NCBI GenBank assembly: GCA_903632075.3
Contig: CAHIKZ030000058.1
Coordinates: 6,415,001-6,479,000 of the forward strand
DNA length: 64,000 nt
From: Acanthosepion pharaonis
Lineage: Eukaryota; Mollusca; Cephalopoda; Sepiida; Sepiidae
Direction: 5' to 3'
Position 1 is the first letter of the stretch, and the number at the start of each line of letters is the position of its first letter. The translations under genes and the position numbers were made by a program. Below are positions 33,406 through 44,455 of this stretch, in pieces. Below the pieces are notes generated by a model. It ran no database searches. It was given only the letters and a program-made list of their open reading frames with translations, and was not told the origin of the DNA.

Positions 33406-34035
33406 GATTAAAACAAAAGATGGTCCATGTGTGCTTCTTATATGTAGATTTAAAAGCCCAGTTAATAAAATTTGAGGAATAAAAAGTCCAATAATTTATT
33501 ATAACAATATCGTCAAGAAGATTGATGATATTTATTATATATTAGCTTTTTGACTAAAGTGACACAAGATGAGAAAGATTTTAAAGTTAGAATTTTTTTG
33601 ACATGCTTGTGTCCTTTTTCAGCAAGATGAGGAACAAACAAAGAAGTGGAACTCACTCTTCTGAGGAATGTTGTTGTTGCTTAGGGGGTTCCCTGTGGAA
33701 ATTATATTCACTGAGTAAATCTCTGTTTAAGCTGCCAATATGTGATTTTATTTTGAAACTATATTTCAAACTCTGATTTGTGTCTTTCTTGTCGACTGTT
33801 GAATGAAGATGCTGAAAGCCTGTATCTGAAGTCATCAATTTTATGGAACGGTTGCTTGAAGTGTGTAGCAACAGAGAAATTGTTCTTGTTGTCTTTGATG
33901 TTTTTTTTATGGTTATTGAATCAAAGACAGAAACAGAGATGTTGGAGAAGCAGGTATGGAATTCTGTCTTCAAAGCAATTCCTAAAGAAGTAATGGATAT
34001 TCTATTTATTAACCCAACATATTTTATCACTAAGA

Positions 34036-34246
34036 TTTATTTTTAGTGGATACTTCATACTTGAGTAGATGCTCCGTTAATTTATTAAACAGTATATTTC
34101 ATTTCATCTACTGGCTTGAATATTTGAGGAATCTTCTTTGAGATTTCTCAAATATTCAGGCTAAGGAGATGAAAATAAATAAATATACTGTTTAATAAAT
34201 AAATGGAGTGTTTACGCAAATATACAGTATCCACTAAAAATAATAT
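34036..34246. repeat. palindrome built from two SINE C 3' ends
   Basis: 34036-34138 (TTTTTAGTGGATACTTCATA, GTAGATGCTCC, TCATCTACTGGCTTGAATAT) and 34146-34246 are inverted copies, with an 8-15 base centre TCTTCTTTGAGATT. Each arm is a SINE C 3' half. It could be two opposing truncated insertions or a hairpin-mediated duplication. Confidence 0.7.
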
Positions 34247-34287
34247 TTAAGTAATAAAATGAGTCTGATTAATAAATGATAAATACA

Positions 34288-34350
34288 TTTAGCTCTATCT
34301 CTGATATTAAGTGCTTTCTAATAAGTACCGTGCATATAATATATAAATAA
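34288..34350 (+). repeat. module H fragment
   Basis: AGCTCTATCTCTGATATTAA then TGCTTTCTAATAAGTACC and GTGCATATAATATATAAATA match the flank of hairpin module H at 38393-38450. The hairpin arms are missing. Confidence 0.5.
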
Positions 34351-34390
34351 TTATACATATATATATTTATTTATATTTATATACACTTTC

Positions 34391-34412
34391 ATATATATAT
34401 ATATATATATAT

Positions 34413-34448
<36 letters not shown>
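34391..34448. repeat. (TA)n-(GATA)n microsatellite
   Basis: About 12 TA units run into nine ATAG units. Confidence 0.95.
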
Positions 34449-34558
34449 GGGTAAAACATGCATATACACACATATAGTTGCATGTACATATATATTTCTT
34501 TCTTGGGGTTATAAAAACAGTGATACACATGTCAATGATATATAACATAGCTATTAAG

Positions 34559-34671
34559 TATATATTAGTGATTATACATAATATCCAATGTCGATAGCAC
34601 AACTTGGAATGTCATGCAAACTCTGAGTCATGCTCTTGATGTTGGATATTATGTATAATCACTAATATATA
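34559..34671. repeat. 30-bp perfect-stem inverted repeat
   Basis: 34559-34588 (TATATTAGTGATTATACATA then ATATCCAA) is exactly complementary to 34642-34671. The 53-base loop includes CATGCAAACTCTGAGTCATG. A (TA)n run starts at the right edge. Origin unknown. Confidence 0.8.
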
Positions 34672-35304
34672 TATATATATATAAGAGGTTTATTTGGACA
34701 TCAATTTTTCATTTATTCATGTTTAGTTAAAGACCAATATAAGTTAAGGATTTTTTTAAGTTTTTCTCTATTTTGCGTTATTTTTCTAATTTCCTGGGAA
34801 AATTTACAAACAAATTGTCTGAGGTCTGATTACTTTATGCTTTGATAAGCTATTATTATAGAATTTGAGTGTTGTGAGACTTCAGTTTCATTTTTATCAA
34901 ATATCATGTCTTCACATGTCACATTGCTTTTTTTTTTAAAATACTGACTGTTCATGCCTCACTGTTGTTGTGTATTTCATAAATAAAAAATAAAGTGATG
35001 TAACAGTATGAAATGATGTGTGAAGATACAATACTTTAGAAAACACTGTGATACTTTAAAAAAAAATCCTACATGACTTGTGAAGAGGAGATATTTTAAA
35101 TAAGATGAAAATCACATTGAACCAAAAAAAAATATTTCATAATGAGTTATAAAAACCAAAGGGATGAAAATATTAAATTTATGTTTAAATTTTAACTGGA
35201 GGACAGAAAAATGTCCTGAAATATAGAAAGACAAGCAAAAAATACTAAAAAAAACTTTTAGAAATCTTTAACCAAAAATGTTGCTGCTCAAATATACCTT
35301 ACAT

Positions 35305-35329
35305 TATATATATATATATATATATATAT
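35305..35329. repeat. (TA)n microsatellite
   Basis: About 12 TA units. Confidence 0.95.
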
Positions 35330-36839
35330 GGAAAATGATATATAGATTTTTATATAACAAAAAATTTTAGGAAAATCTAAGACAAGGTGGAAAATTTTTT
35401 TTGTGTGATGTGTTTTGTCCTTTAGAGCTTGATTGGACTAAAGTGATGATTATGTTGATATGATTACATATGCACATGAAGGAGAGGGGACTCTGAAATT
35501 TTTAATTGAAAATTGTTTTTAATGTCTTTGGCTTTATTGTCAAGCTGATTTCATTTAGTTTCTTTTTCTTTGTCTTTTGTTGTTAAATATCCAAATCTGT
35601 GATAATAGAAGATCTGTGAAGAAATTTAATATTTCAGTGTCCCCACTCATTTATACACACATCAATATGAACATCACTTTAGTTTGATGAAATCCTAAAG
35701 GATGAAATGTATCATACCAAATTTTCTTTCTCCTTTATCATAGATTTTCTTAAAATACATGTATATATATTTATATATGTATCTATGAATGTATGAGAAT
35801 TAAAATTTACATTATAAGTAAATATTTTCTTTCATCTCCAGAATCCCCCCCTCCCAAATATAATATGCCCATCCCCAGGAAGATATGCCCCCAGACAGCA
35901 TCTCTCCCACTAAAGCAATAGAGCTATGATCATTCCCTAATGCTTAAGCTATCCCAAAAATAAAATCTAAGCAATTCTTGTTATTAATTTTGTGTATATA
36001 TAGGATTCCCACTTTAAATATGATCTTGTGTTATATTCTGTTTGAGTCGCAATTCAGATAAATGTTCTTAATGTGTAAGATTTCTTTTTTTTTTTTGAAG
36101 TCTGTACTTTTTTCAGCAAGAAATTTACTAATTGAAATATCTTTTTAGCTTTCAAACTTTCTCATGTTCTGTTTAATGCACAAATATGTCCTAATTTAAA
36201 TGTGTTGCTAATAGCAACCTGTTTATAAATGTAGAAATGACTTTGTTAATATCATAATTTGATCATCATAGAACATTAGAGATGAAATCAGAGTCGATGG
36301 GGTCATCTGATTTATTTGAGAATAAATGATAATATTACAGTTGATAGAAGAATGCAAAGAGCCAAGAAAGGTATTGGCAATAGAAGCATCGTGCATCATA
36401 ACATCTACAGACATAAGATAATCCTCTTGGAATATTTCCAGCATAGCAAGTTGCTGGTTAATTGTATGCTATGCTTGACTTATAGGGTGACTGAATATTG
36501 GCAAGTTTCATCTTCCTCAAATGATTATATATAGGTTGTCAAGAACACTTAATAATCTATGGTCAGAATTAAATATAGTTTAAATTAAGTAAATCATAAT
36601 CTTCTAATATGCCAACAGCTGAATTATATACTTTTTAGGTACAAGTTTTGTTATGGATTCATATTTTCTGATAGGTCATATAAAGCAAATAATATTTGCA
36701 AGTTTTAAGATTTCCCATTTAGTATCTTTATTTAAGATGAATACAAAGATGGAATAAGTATTTTTTTTATCTATGTAATAAAATCAGGTATTTAACACAG
36801 TAATTTTGATTGTGATAAGTATTTTAATCACAAAGTAAC

Positions 36840-36841
<2 letters not shown>

Positions 36842-36878
<37 letters not shown>
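36842..36878. repeat. (TA)n microsatellite
   Basis: About 18 TA units, followed by GTATGTATGTATGTATAG. Confidence 0.95.
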
Positions 36879-36879
<1 letters not shown>

Positions 36880-37237
36880 GTTTGTATGTATGTATGTATA
36901 GTTAGGTAGCATATCTTCATTCAAGCATGATTAGTTGAATAATCTAGATATATTATGTCTATTTATTTTTATTTTAATCCTCTCAAATTCATGGATCAAT
37001 TTCTTAGTGCTTTTACAAAACAGAGTAAGAAAGATGGCATAGTTTTGGTTATTTCTTTTATTTTCTCAAGTACTTTCAATCTCATCCAAGATCATGAATT
37101 GCTAAGACAAAAATTATATATAGTTATATATTTTTTAAATGATATATATATATATAGTTATATAAGGATATAGGGAGGTGTAGTTGAAAAATTCAAATGT
37201 TTTAAAATAGCCAACCTACAATTTGGGAATATCTCAA

Positions 37238-37274
37238 TATATATATATATATATATTTTTATATATATATATAA
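37238..37274. repeat. (TA)n microsatellite, interrupted
   Basis: Two short TA runs split by TTTTT. A smaller run lies at 37142-37156. Confidence 0.9.
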
Positions 37275-38235
37275 TATAAATATGATTTTGTCCCTAAAGT
37301 CTGAAAGGAATATCTCATTAACTATATTTTTTTTACCTCCACAAATTAAACATGATTTTGTAGAAAGAAAAAATTGACTTCTTTTTCTGGGATATGCTGA
37401 AGGAGAAAATTACAGATGCAACACACTTGATCAAATGCATAATGATTGAATATGCTAAAATTGACAGCAATGTGGAGTTATTGAATCAAGTTCACGTGTA
37501 TCTTGCAAAGTACATCAACTTTTGCATCACAAATAATGGAAATTATATTGAAGATGTTATTTGTTATTATTCCAATTCAATAAAAGGTTGCTGAAAATTA
37601 CATTTCTTGAAAATATGCATTTTTGCCTGTGTGTCCAGACTTCAGGGATACTGTGTACATATTCAATAAATTAAGAAAAGTTGAAGTGACTTATCTGGTG
37701 AACTGAATTAAGAGTTTTGCATCAAAACCTACATCAGAGTCAGATGCAGTCATATACAGAGGTTTGGGGATGCCCAGGGCTAACTCCTTGATTGTATGCC
37801 CCTAAGATTCAGTAGTTGGCCTACTCTGGTCTTGCTTATCAAAACACAAACTCACATTAACACCAGCTTGTAGAACTGTAGGGCATTTGTAGAACAAAGT
37901 TAACAGAGGCAATTTCAAATTTCTTAAACTAAATTTTTTATTTCACTCTTTGATTGGAAGCTGTTCTGATATGGTAGCCCAGGGCTATCACACCCTCTGC
38001 TCCACTTCTGCATGCTACTGGCCAGATGTTTGATAAATCTATTTCAAATAAATGTACAGTATATTAATATGGACCATTTATACACACCTTATTTTGAAAC
38101 CTGTGTATGTACACTTGAATTTCAGACAGATCAATATTATAGCTGTAGTCTTCTATTGAACACTTTTTGGCAGAAGTTCTGCTAACCTGAAAAAACATGT
38201 AAAATTCTTGTAATTTTAACATATTTTCTCACTTG

Positions 38236-38237
<2 letters not shown>

Positions 38238-38278
<41 letters not shown>
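38238..38278. repeat. (TA)n microsatellite
   Basis: About 20 TA units directly against the left arm of the module H hairpin. Confidence 0.95.
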
Positions 38279-38280
<2 letters not shown>

Positions 38281-38450
38281 TAGTTGGATTGATGTGAGTT
38301 TGTGACTCTGGGTTTCATGTTATTTGTGAAAATTGCAAATAGCGTGAAACCCAGGGTCACAAACTCTTATCAATCCAACTAAATATGTTAGCTGTATCAC
38401 TGATGGTTAGTGTTTTCCAATAAGTATCATGCATATATAATGCATAAATA
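38276..38450 (-). mobile_element. hairpin module H, second copy
   Basis: Arms 38279-38320 and 38342-38383 pair over about 40 bases (TTTAGTTGGATTGATGTGAG and GTTTGTGACTCTGGGTTTCA with their complements), around a 21-base loop. 38384-38450 then carries GTTAGCTGTATCACTGATG and CCAATAAGTATCATGC, which matches the complement of 12511-12570. Copy 1 and copy 2 are thus the same unit in opposite orientations, both bounded by (TA)n. Confidence 0.8.
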
Positions 38451-38463
38451 ATATATATAAAAT

Positions 38464-38467
<4 letters not shown>

Positions 38468-38495
<28 letters not shown>
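38468..38495. repeat. (TA)n microsatellite
   Basis: About 14 TA units, left border of the CpG-rich island. Confidence 0.95.
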
Positions 38496-38497
<2 letters not shown>

Positions 38498-38626
38498 CGA
38501 CTCTTCCGTCGCGTTCGACGTATGAGGGTCAGGCCGATAAGTCCCCAGGAAACCGACATCCCGACACCGGCACATGAGATTTGTTTATAGTGGTGAAGGC
38601 CTTGTGCAGGACCAGCCACACTTTTT

Positions 38627-38628
<2 letters not shown>
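38496..38628. repeat. CpG-rich island between two (TA)n tracts
   Basis: These 133 bases carry about ten CpG and are above 50% G+C, in a window that is otherwise near 30%. They start CGACTCTTCCGTCGCGTTCG and include AAACCGACATCCCGACACCG and CCTTGTGCAGGACCAGCC. Both edges abut (TA)n. A minus frame is open but short (ending FPGDLSA), and I do not think it is coding. The sharp boundaries suggest a conserved repeat domain or transposon end captured with its (TA)n borders. Confidence 0.6.

Positions 38629-38674
<46 letters not shown>
38629..38674. repeat. (TA)n microsatellite
   Basis: About 23 TA units, right border of the CpG-rich island. Confidence 0.95.
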
Positions 38675-38677
<3 letters not shown>

Positions 38678-38745
38678 TATTGTGTATTTTGGCAGCAACA
38701 TTTCTTTTGTACATGTTCACTGACTGTGATAGACAAGGTGAATCT
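38675..38745 (+). repeat. repeat P fragment
   Basis: TTGTGTATTTTGGCAGCAAC, TTTTGTACATGTTCACTG and GATAGACAAGGTGAATC. The same start after a (TA)n tract occurs at 39562, and inverted at 50444-50405. Confidence 0.6.
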
Positions 38746-39080
38746 TATAAGTTTTTATGATGTTTTTTTTTTCAGTTTTCCTTTTTTAAGAGGCTAGGAG
38801 AGTGTAGAAATTGTCTGTAATGATTATTGCCCCTCACAGCTTTTGGGCAATTCATTAGGCTTTTTCAAGTAATTTGTTGTTAATATGTTTTCCATGTTTG
38901 TTTTCTAAGTTGTAGGCACTTCACATTTATTAACTGAATTTTGATCTGAAATTCTCTTGATATAATGTTGTTTGATTCTATGGGAAGACATATGTTGATG
39001 AGAGAGGAAATTAAATTAAAAATATTTCTTTTAGTTTTAAATTAATGGATATTTTCATCAATAGTCTTGCGATTTCTGTA

Positions 39081-39195
39081 TTAGGTGCTGAAAAGTTCTT
39101 AACTCACTTAAAAAAATTTAAGAAAATAACATGACATCAAAATTTTTTTTTTAGGAAGGGCTTTTTGATCAGGTAATAACTTTTCAGTACTTTTT
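39081..39195. mobile_element. 115-bp mariner-like MITE
   Basis: Ends TTAGGTGCTGAAAAGTTCTT at the left and its near inverse (GTAATAACTTTTCAGTAC) at the right. GGTGCTGAAAAGTTC resembles mariner terminal repeats. The 70-base interior is AT-rich and non-coding. A single similar end occurs at 46615-46640. Confidence 0.55.
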
Positions 39196-39249
39196 GGATG
39201 TGTGTATATATTAGTAGTGTGCAAAATTTACCAGTGCTCTTTTGGAGAT

Positions 39250-39256
<7 letters not shown>

Positions 39257-39318
<62 letters not shown>
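39257..39318. repeat. (TA)n microsatellite
   Basis: About 31 TA units, followed closely by the 3' end of SINE C. Confidence 0.95.
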
Positions 39319-39322
<4 letters not shown>

Positions 39323-39324
39323 TT

Positions 39325-39520
39325 TATACGTTATTTTTATAGATATAAATTATTTAAGTAAATACTCCATTTTTAATTAAACAGGATTAATTACATTTAC
39401 TGGCCTGAATGTTTGAAAAAAAATTGTAGAAAATATTCACTTTCTGACAGGATTTGAACATGTAACTCTAATGGGAACCATCATTTTATCTAATGTGTTG
39501 TTAATCATTCAGCTACAAAA
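39325..39520 (-). mobile_element. SINE C, minus-strand copy
   Basis: On the minus strand from 39520: GTAGCTGAATGATTAACAAC (A box region), ATGATGGTTCCCATTAG, TGTTCAAATCCTGTCAG (B box), then the body CAGGCCAGTAAATGTAATTA and GGAGTATTTACTT. It is complete from head to near tail. Confidence 0.7.
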
Positions 39521-39531
39521 GAAGTGTTTGG

Positions 39532-39532
<1 letters not shown>

Positions 39533-39561
<29 letters not shown>
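39533..39561. repeat. (TA)n microsatellite
   Basis: About 14 TA units between SINE C's head and repeat P. Confidence 0.95.
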
Positions 39562-39565
<4 letters not shown>

Positions 39566-39735
39566 GTATTTGGGCAGCAATCTCACTTTTATACATGCTT
39601 CATTAAATATGACAGACAAGGTACTGCAGTTAAGTTTTAATTTTTCTTGTGTTCTTATAATTTTCTTTGTTTCTGGACACAATACAAAACATTTGGACAA
39701 TTTCTACACTGCAATACCTTGTCTGTTGTATTTAG
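39562..39735 (+). repeat. repeat P
   Basis: TTTGTGTATTTGGGCAGCAA, ATACATGCTTCATTAAAT, GACAGACAAGGTACTGCAGT, TTTTTCTTGTGTTCTTATAA, TTCTGGACACAATACAAAAC and ATTTGGACA. The same blocks form each arm of the fold-back at 52367-52714. Near the end (39715) the block CAATACCTTGTCTGTTGTAT is an inverted remnant, so this copy is a half-decayed version of that fold-back. Confidence 0.65.
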
Positions 39736-39751
39736 TCAAACTTATATATTG

Positions 39752-39975
39752 TTAAAGAACAAATAGAAAATGTTTATCAGTCTAACATGTTTCACTTTTA
39801 TTAATGCTTTGCTGAGGCTGAGAAATGGAAAAAAAGACAGAAAATTGTGAGATTTTCAATTTTGTGTTGTTTGATACCAGATTGCCTGTCCTTTTCTCTG
39901 TTTCTCAGTCTCCGACAAATCTTTAATAAAAATGAAACATGTTAGATTGAGAAGCATTTCCTATTTGTTCTTTAT
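39752..39975. mobile_element. fold-back element
   Basis: Arms 39752-39826 and 39900-39975 are inverted copies (AAAGAACAAATAGAAAATG, TCTAACATGTTTCACTTTTA, GCTGAGGCTGAGAAA and their complements), with a 73-base spacer. A lone arm fragment occurs at 9497-9545. Non-coding. Confidence 0.7.
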
Positions 39976-40239
39976 CTTATCATCTTATCAGATTTCAATC
40001 CATATTTGATCTGTATTTGATCCTGATTTATATATGAGATTATATGAAATAAAATTGCAAAAACCTGAAGAATGATACTGATTCTGACCAGCTTACAGTA
40101 CATGTATGTTAAAGTGTAATAAATATTCTGATGAAATTTTCTTTGTTCATCTTGTAACATACATACCAGTACAGCATCTGCATCTGTGTTTTAAACTGTG
40201 TAATGCAGAATAATACATAGTGCTACTTTTGTTCAATTA

Positions 40240-40830
40240 GATCTAGTTTAGAGGGGGGCAGGACATTGTGAGGCTGGGTGATCATTTTTTGGGCATCATT
40301 GGTGCTTTGATGTTAGCAACAGTAGACAAATGAACATTCCTACTCCCATAGACTAGGTTCTGGACAGACACATTGCTGACACAAGTCAATACACTGTATG
40401 GCAGCAGGGGCATGGTGTCCACAGCACATATCAAAGCAAATGTGTCATTAGAATTGTTTACTTGTGACAAGACTATGGGCTTGCATACCTCTATCCAGAG
40501 TTCCACCTATGTCTCATATCATCATGCCTATCTCTCATAGTGTTATGAGAGGGTCACCTGGAGGAGTGAATAGTGACCTGTAATGTTCAGTGAAAAGAGC
40601 ATGTACTGCCTTGTTTGCATGTATGATGTAGATCTGTGGAGCAACTTCTACAATGCATTTGCCCATGACAAACAGGCCCAAAGCTTGGTATCATGACATA
40701 GTGGGTGCTATAATTTAAAATTTTTGCTCTATTTTTGTCTTTGTGGAGGAGATGTTTAACAGCACCAAGGATGTCCCAGATGGAGTTTACTCCAAAAAAT
40801 AATAATTGTCTGAGCCATCTACTTAAAATT
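40240..40830 (-). pseudogene. coding-like relic, unrecognised
   Basis: This block is clearly richer in G+C than its surroundings. On the minus strand one frame reads GKCIVEVAPQIYIIHANKAV and HALFTEHYRSLFTPPGDP at about 40680-40550. Another frame (40506-40282) reads CKPIVLSQVNNSNDTFALI then AVDTMPLLPYSVLTCVSNV. Together they look like one decayed coding segment of about 170 codons with one frameshift and several stops. I do not recognise the family; a mobile-element or endogenous-viral protein is possible. No splice context was established. Confidence 0.35.
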
Positions 40831-41797
40831 TAAAGGAATTGATCTGTATATGAAATAATTTGTTCAAATCCAATTAAAAGCCAGTATTTTGAATGCTGAT
40901 TTTCAAGGTAGCATGTTGTTTCCAGTTGGAAAATTTGCAAGAAATACTGAGTTAGTAATACTTGGGGCAGCAAAGGGCAATTATAAAGATGTGACATATC
41001 TCTGAATACTAATAATCTGATGGGCTATTTTAAAAAAAAAATACAAACAGTCTGTCAGGTGACAGCATTTTATGGATTGAAATAAAAAAAATAAGTTGCA
41101 TATTTTAAATTCAAATATCTTTGCAGGGAGTTAAAGCAGTTTTATAATCTGCTTACACAGATAATCTAGCTTCAGGTCTTTGACAAGCCATGGTTTCAGT
41201 CTGACTTAGATGTTTCATAAAGTTTTGATAAATATTCAATAATTTGTTTCACTACTTGTTCAACTAGTTAAACATGGCATAACTCAGTAATCCATTAAGG
41301 TAATCCAAACAAATTCAATCATTGTCACAAAGTGCTGCCTTAATAATGTGAATAAAAATGCATTAGAATAATGTCTGTTTCACTAATAGCTTAATAATGA
41401 AGATAAAAAATACCCTTTCTAAATCCATTTTTTTGTGAAATGATGCATACAAATACCTTTAATGTTGACCTTCAAAAATTGCTTAACCTTTGCTTGCATT
41501 CTTTCTTATAGGACTTCATCCATAAGAATAGAGAGAAATGTAACTCTTATTTTGAGGGACTAAAGAATTCATTTTGATTAGCTTCTGAACTTACTACTTG
41601 GGTACCAGCCAATCTTGCGGAAGGACCATTCTGAATTCAAAACAATGGAGAAGGCAATGAGAAACAATTCCACTATCTTTTCTGAGACATGGCATTTCAC
41701 AGATAATATAAAAAAAGGAATCTGTGGAGATCCATTATCAGCCATGTCCTGAGAAAACATGGCATTAAAAATTGATATTTCAAATATAGTCAGACTT

Positions 41798-41854
41798 CAG
41801 TGTCTAACTGATGGCAATCAGGAATAGGTCCTGATTGCCATCAGTTAGACACTG
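41798..41854. repeat. perfect 26-bp hairpin
   Basis: CAGTGTCTAACTGATGGCAA TCAGGA (41798-41823) and its exact complement (41829-41854) enclose the five bases ATAGG. As RNA it would form an uninterrupted 26-bp stem. It could be a decayed MITE core, a transposon end pair or a small-RNA hairpin; the sequence alone does not decide. Confidence 0.85.
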
Positions 41855-41889
41855 ATGGCTGCATCATCTGACAAGATAATTTAGATTAT

Positions 41890-42090
41890 TTTAAATAATT
41901 TCACCCCAAGAAAGGCAATAAATCCACTAATATGCAAGGGGGTTAATGAGTATGAAAGAATATGAGAAAAAGAAAAATGTTATAAAAGAGAGAGAGAGAA
42001 CAATAAAAGAGCAGCAATTAATGAGACATAAGAAAACAATTGACATTATATGTAAATTTTTGAAGACTTAAATCATTGCATAACCAGTCA
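41890..42090 (+). repeat. dispersed repeat Y
   Basis: TTTCACCCCAAGAAAGGCAA, AAGGGGGTTAATGAGTATG and AACAATTGACATTATATGTA then AATTTTTGAAGA match the first half of the copies at 59880-60300 and 62150-62545. An (AG)n run at 41989-41999 interrupts. Confidence 0.5.
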
Positions 42091-42739
42091 GTAACTAGCA
42101 TACTGGTTCAAGATTAGTGTGGGGGTTGTGAAAATAAATTATCTATGAATACTTGTGTAAGGATACAAAAGGTGATTATCTCCCTTTGGTGGAGATAAGT
42201 CACATCTGTTATGTCACACAAAATGTGGCTACAAAATTCTCCCCCAATCCTCCTATTCTCTTGACCAGACACTATCTAATTTCTGCCTGTTTCTCTCCAT
42301 GAAGTTATATTTAAATGGCAGCCACTTCCAGGATGATGATACACTGATTAATGAAGTGCAGTCCTAGATATATTTCCAAACTACATGAAAGATCTCTGCA
42401 TGTTCATCAAATGAAGAAGTCTGTAACTCAGGATAGAAGCTATATAGAGAAGAATTAACAAATGTGTTCATTTTTTTTATATCTTTCTATCCATTGGAAA
42501 TGAATCAGAACCATTACTCAATGAACATCATTCATGTATATATGGGTAGACTTTTTCATTACAAGGCATAAAAGTCAAACAATTCAGTTCTTAGAACTGA
42601 AACTACAGACTATCCATACATGATTTCATTAGAGTTGTGAAATATTGTATAGAACCAACCAGCCACACATTTCACACAATCTAATAATAGAAAACTGGTG
42701 AACAGTATGCCACAAAGTCTTCAAACAGCCTTCATCAGT

Positions 42740-42940
42740 TTTATTAATTCAGTTGTCCTTCTCTTAGATTGATTGTTAACCAAAGCTAGATAGCTCAGTT
42801 TACCCTGCTATTTAACCCATAGCTGGTGGAAGCAGAGCTGGTTTCATATTTTTCCTAAGGGTATTTGAGCAAAAGTGAATGTAACAAACTCAACCAGTTC
42901 ACCAATTTCTCTTTCTGAGTCACTAACCATTACACTACTC
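42740..42940 (-). mobile_element. SINE B, 3'-truncated copy
   Basis: On the minus strand: GTGTGAGTAGTGTAATGGTT (A box), GGTTGAGTTTGTTACATTC, then the core CCCTTAGGAAAAATATG, TATGGGTTAAATAGCAGGG and AAGAGAAGGACAACTG. It lacks the GC-rich 3' domain, like 15775-15996. Confidence 0.65.
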
Positions 42941-42945
42941 ACACA

Positions 42946-43060
42946 TGTGTGTGTATGTGTGTGTGTGTGTCTGTTGGAATTAAATAGTACAGACAGAAAG
43001 TCTGGTCCATCCTTCTAATCAAAATTATGATTTTCCTCTCTCATCATACATATATATATA

Positions 43061-43129
<69 letters not shown>

Positions 43130-43165
43130 TGGACACAGACACACATGTAAAAGTGGTACACACAT

Positions 43166-43231
<66 letters not shown>
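42946..43231. repeat. (GT)n, (TA)n and (CA)n cluster
   Basis: GT 42947-42970, TA 43049-43125 (with one GTGTA break), CA 43159-43178 and TA 43179-43231. The 160-codon open frame across it is mostly Tyr-Ile from the repeat. The 77 bases between the GT run and the first TA run are unremarkable. Confidence 0.95.
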
Positions 43232-43234
<3 letters not shown>

Positions 43235-44045
43235 TGTATAATATTTTAAAGAGTGGTAGAGAAGCTCATGCCGATAGGCAGTTTCTATTTATTCTATTTA
43301 ATTATGATCAATGTCTTTCTTATTTTCTTTATACACTGTCATTCACAAAACTGTTTTCATCCACATTGTTGCCATTGGCAAATGTGCATTTATTTTCTTT
43401 CAATATGATTATATTATTAATTATAATAATCAATAATTTTATTTGTCAGGATTTCTTATTGAATGCCTCTTTGATGTTGGCAATAATGAACAGTAGAATG
43501 CATAACTGACAAAGCCTCAGGGACATGACAATATGAAAAGAAATCATGAAAGCTTAAAAGTTAAGAGCAAATAATCTAATTATTGGCATTAACTTGTGAT
43601 TTTTCAATACAGCTTTGCTCATCTTTGCAAGAATGAATTTCCACAAATCGATTCATTGTCAGTTATCTTCAGATTTTAATTCTATCAAGGAGAATGTAGA
43701 TTTATGTAGAACTATTTTTGAAACTTTATCAACCAAAAGCAAAAATAAGGAAAGAAAAGAAGAGATTGAAAATATTAAAGTATTAAAATTTATTATAATA
43801 AGCATCTGAATAACTTAAATGCATAAAATACTAAATAAGAAAAAATATATTTAATACATAGTAATTGTAACTTGTACAGTAATTGTGAATTTAATGCATA
43901 GTAATTGTAGACCAGGCAGTACAGACTTGGGATAAAATAATAACAAGAAATAATATCCTTACACAGAAACAATAGAATGAACACAATCTACTTCTGGAGA
44001 TTAAAAAAAGGGTTCAGTCTGAAATTGTCTGAAGGTTACCTGGAG

Positions 44046-44455
44046 TGAATGAATGAATGAATGATTGATTGATTGAGTTGTTTTTTATGGCTTATCAACC
44101 TTTTACAGTTTATTTAAAGCCAGAAAACATATGTTTAGATTGTAAGAATTTTTTTGAGGTAACAACGATTTACTGATACAAGTCCTGTTATTTAACCCAT
44201 AGTTGAGAGGAGAAGAGGTTGATTCATGCCTTTCCCAAGGATATTTACATGTAAGTGAATATAATGAACCCAACTGGAAATTTAACTCTGCTCTATGATT
44301 TTTGATTCTGATCATTATCTATTACACCACCCACACATCCAAGTTTACAGCAAGCAGTCACCCATCTAGGTACTGACCAGGCTCAATGTTACTTAACTTC
44401 AGTGATTGTAGAAAAACTGGCAGTGTTTCAACATAATATGGCCATGAAGGACATC
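44046..44455 (-). mobile_element. SINE A, full-length copy
   Basis: On the minus strand: 5S-like head (44455-44340) with GGCCATATTATGTTGAAACA, AAGTTAAGTAACATTGAGCC and AGTACCTAGATGGGTGACTG; a small deletion removes the GGGAATACC block. Then the tRNA-like head GGTGTAATAGATAATGATCA and GAGTTAAATTTCCAGTT, the core CTTGGGAAAGGCATGAATC and CAACTATGGGTTAAATAAC, and the tail GGCTTTAAATAAACTGT and GGTTGATAAGCCAT. It ends in a (CAAT)n/(TTCA)n tetranucleotide tail at 44046-44075. Confidence 0.85.

Larger units (their letters stand above)
34690..38230. other. anonymous AT-rich DNA with short TA tracts
   Basis: No mobile element or exon was recognised. 35845-35940 is C-rich (GAATCCCCCCCTCCC, ATGCCCATCCCCAGG) and 37740-38000 is slightly GC-richer, with GCCCAGGGCTA occurring at 37770 and 37977, but neither resolves into a known structure. 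The frame at 37394-37594 (66 codons) has ordinary amino-acid use but no motif. Confidence 0.4.

Noticed and set aside
33653..34046. 125-codon minus frame and 67-71-codon plus frames over the same bases
   Set aside because: No motif on either strand; neither is supported over the other, and a palindromic repeat begins at the end of the plus frame.
41578..41760. Minus frame containing DNGSPQ, as in cadherin repeats
   Set aside because: The motif is isolated; no other cadherin residues (DRE, DxNDNxP) lie around it.
43027..43509. 160-codon open frame, one of the longest in the window
   Set aside because: Its first 80 codons are Tyr-Ile and His-Thr from (TA)n and (CA)n, and the remainder shows no motif.
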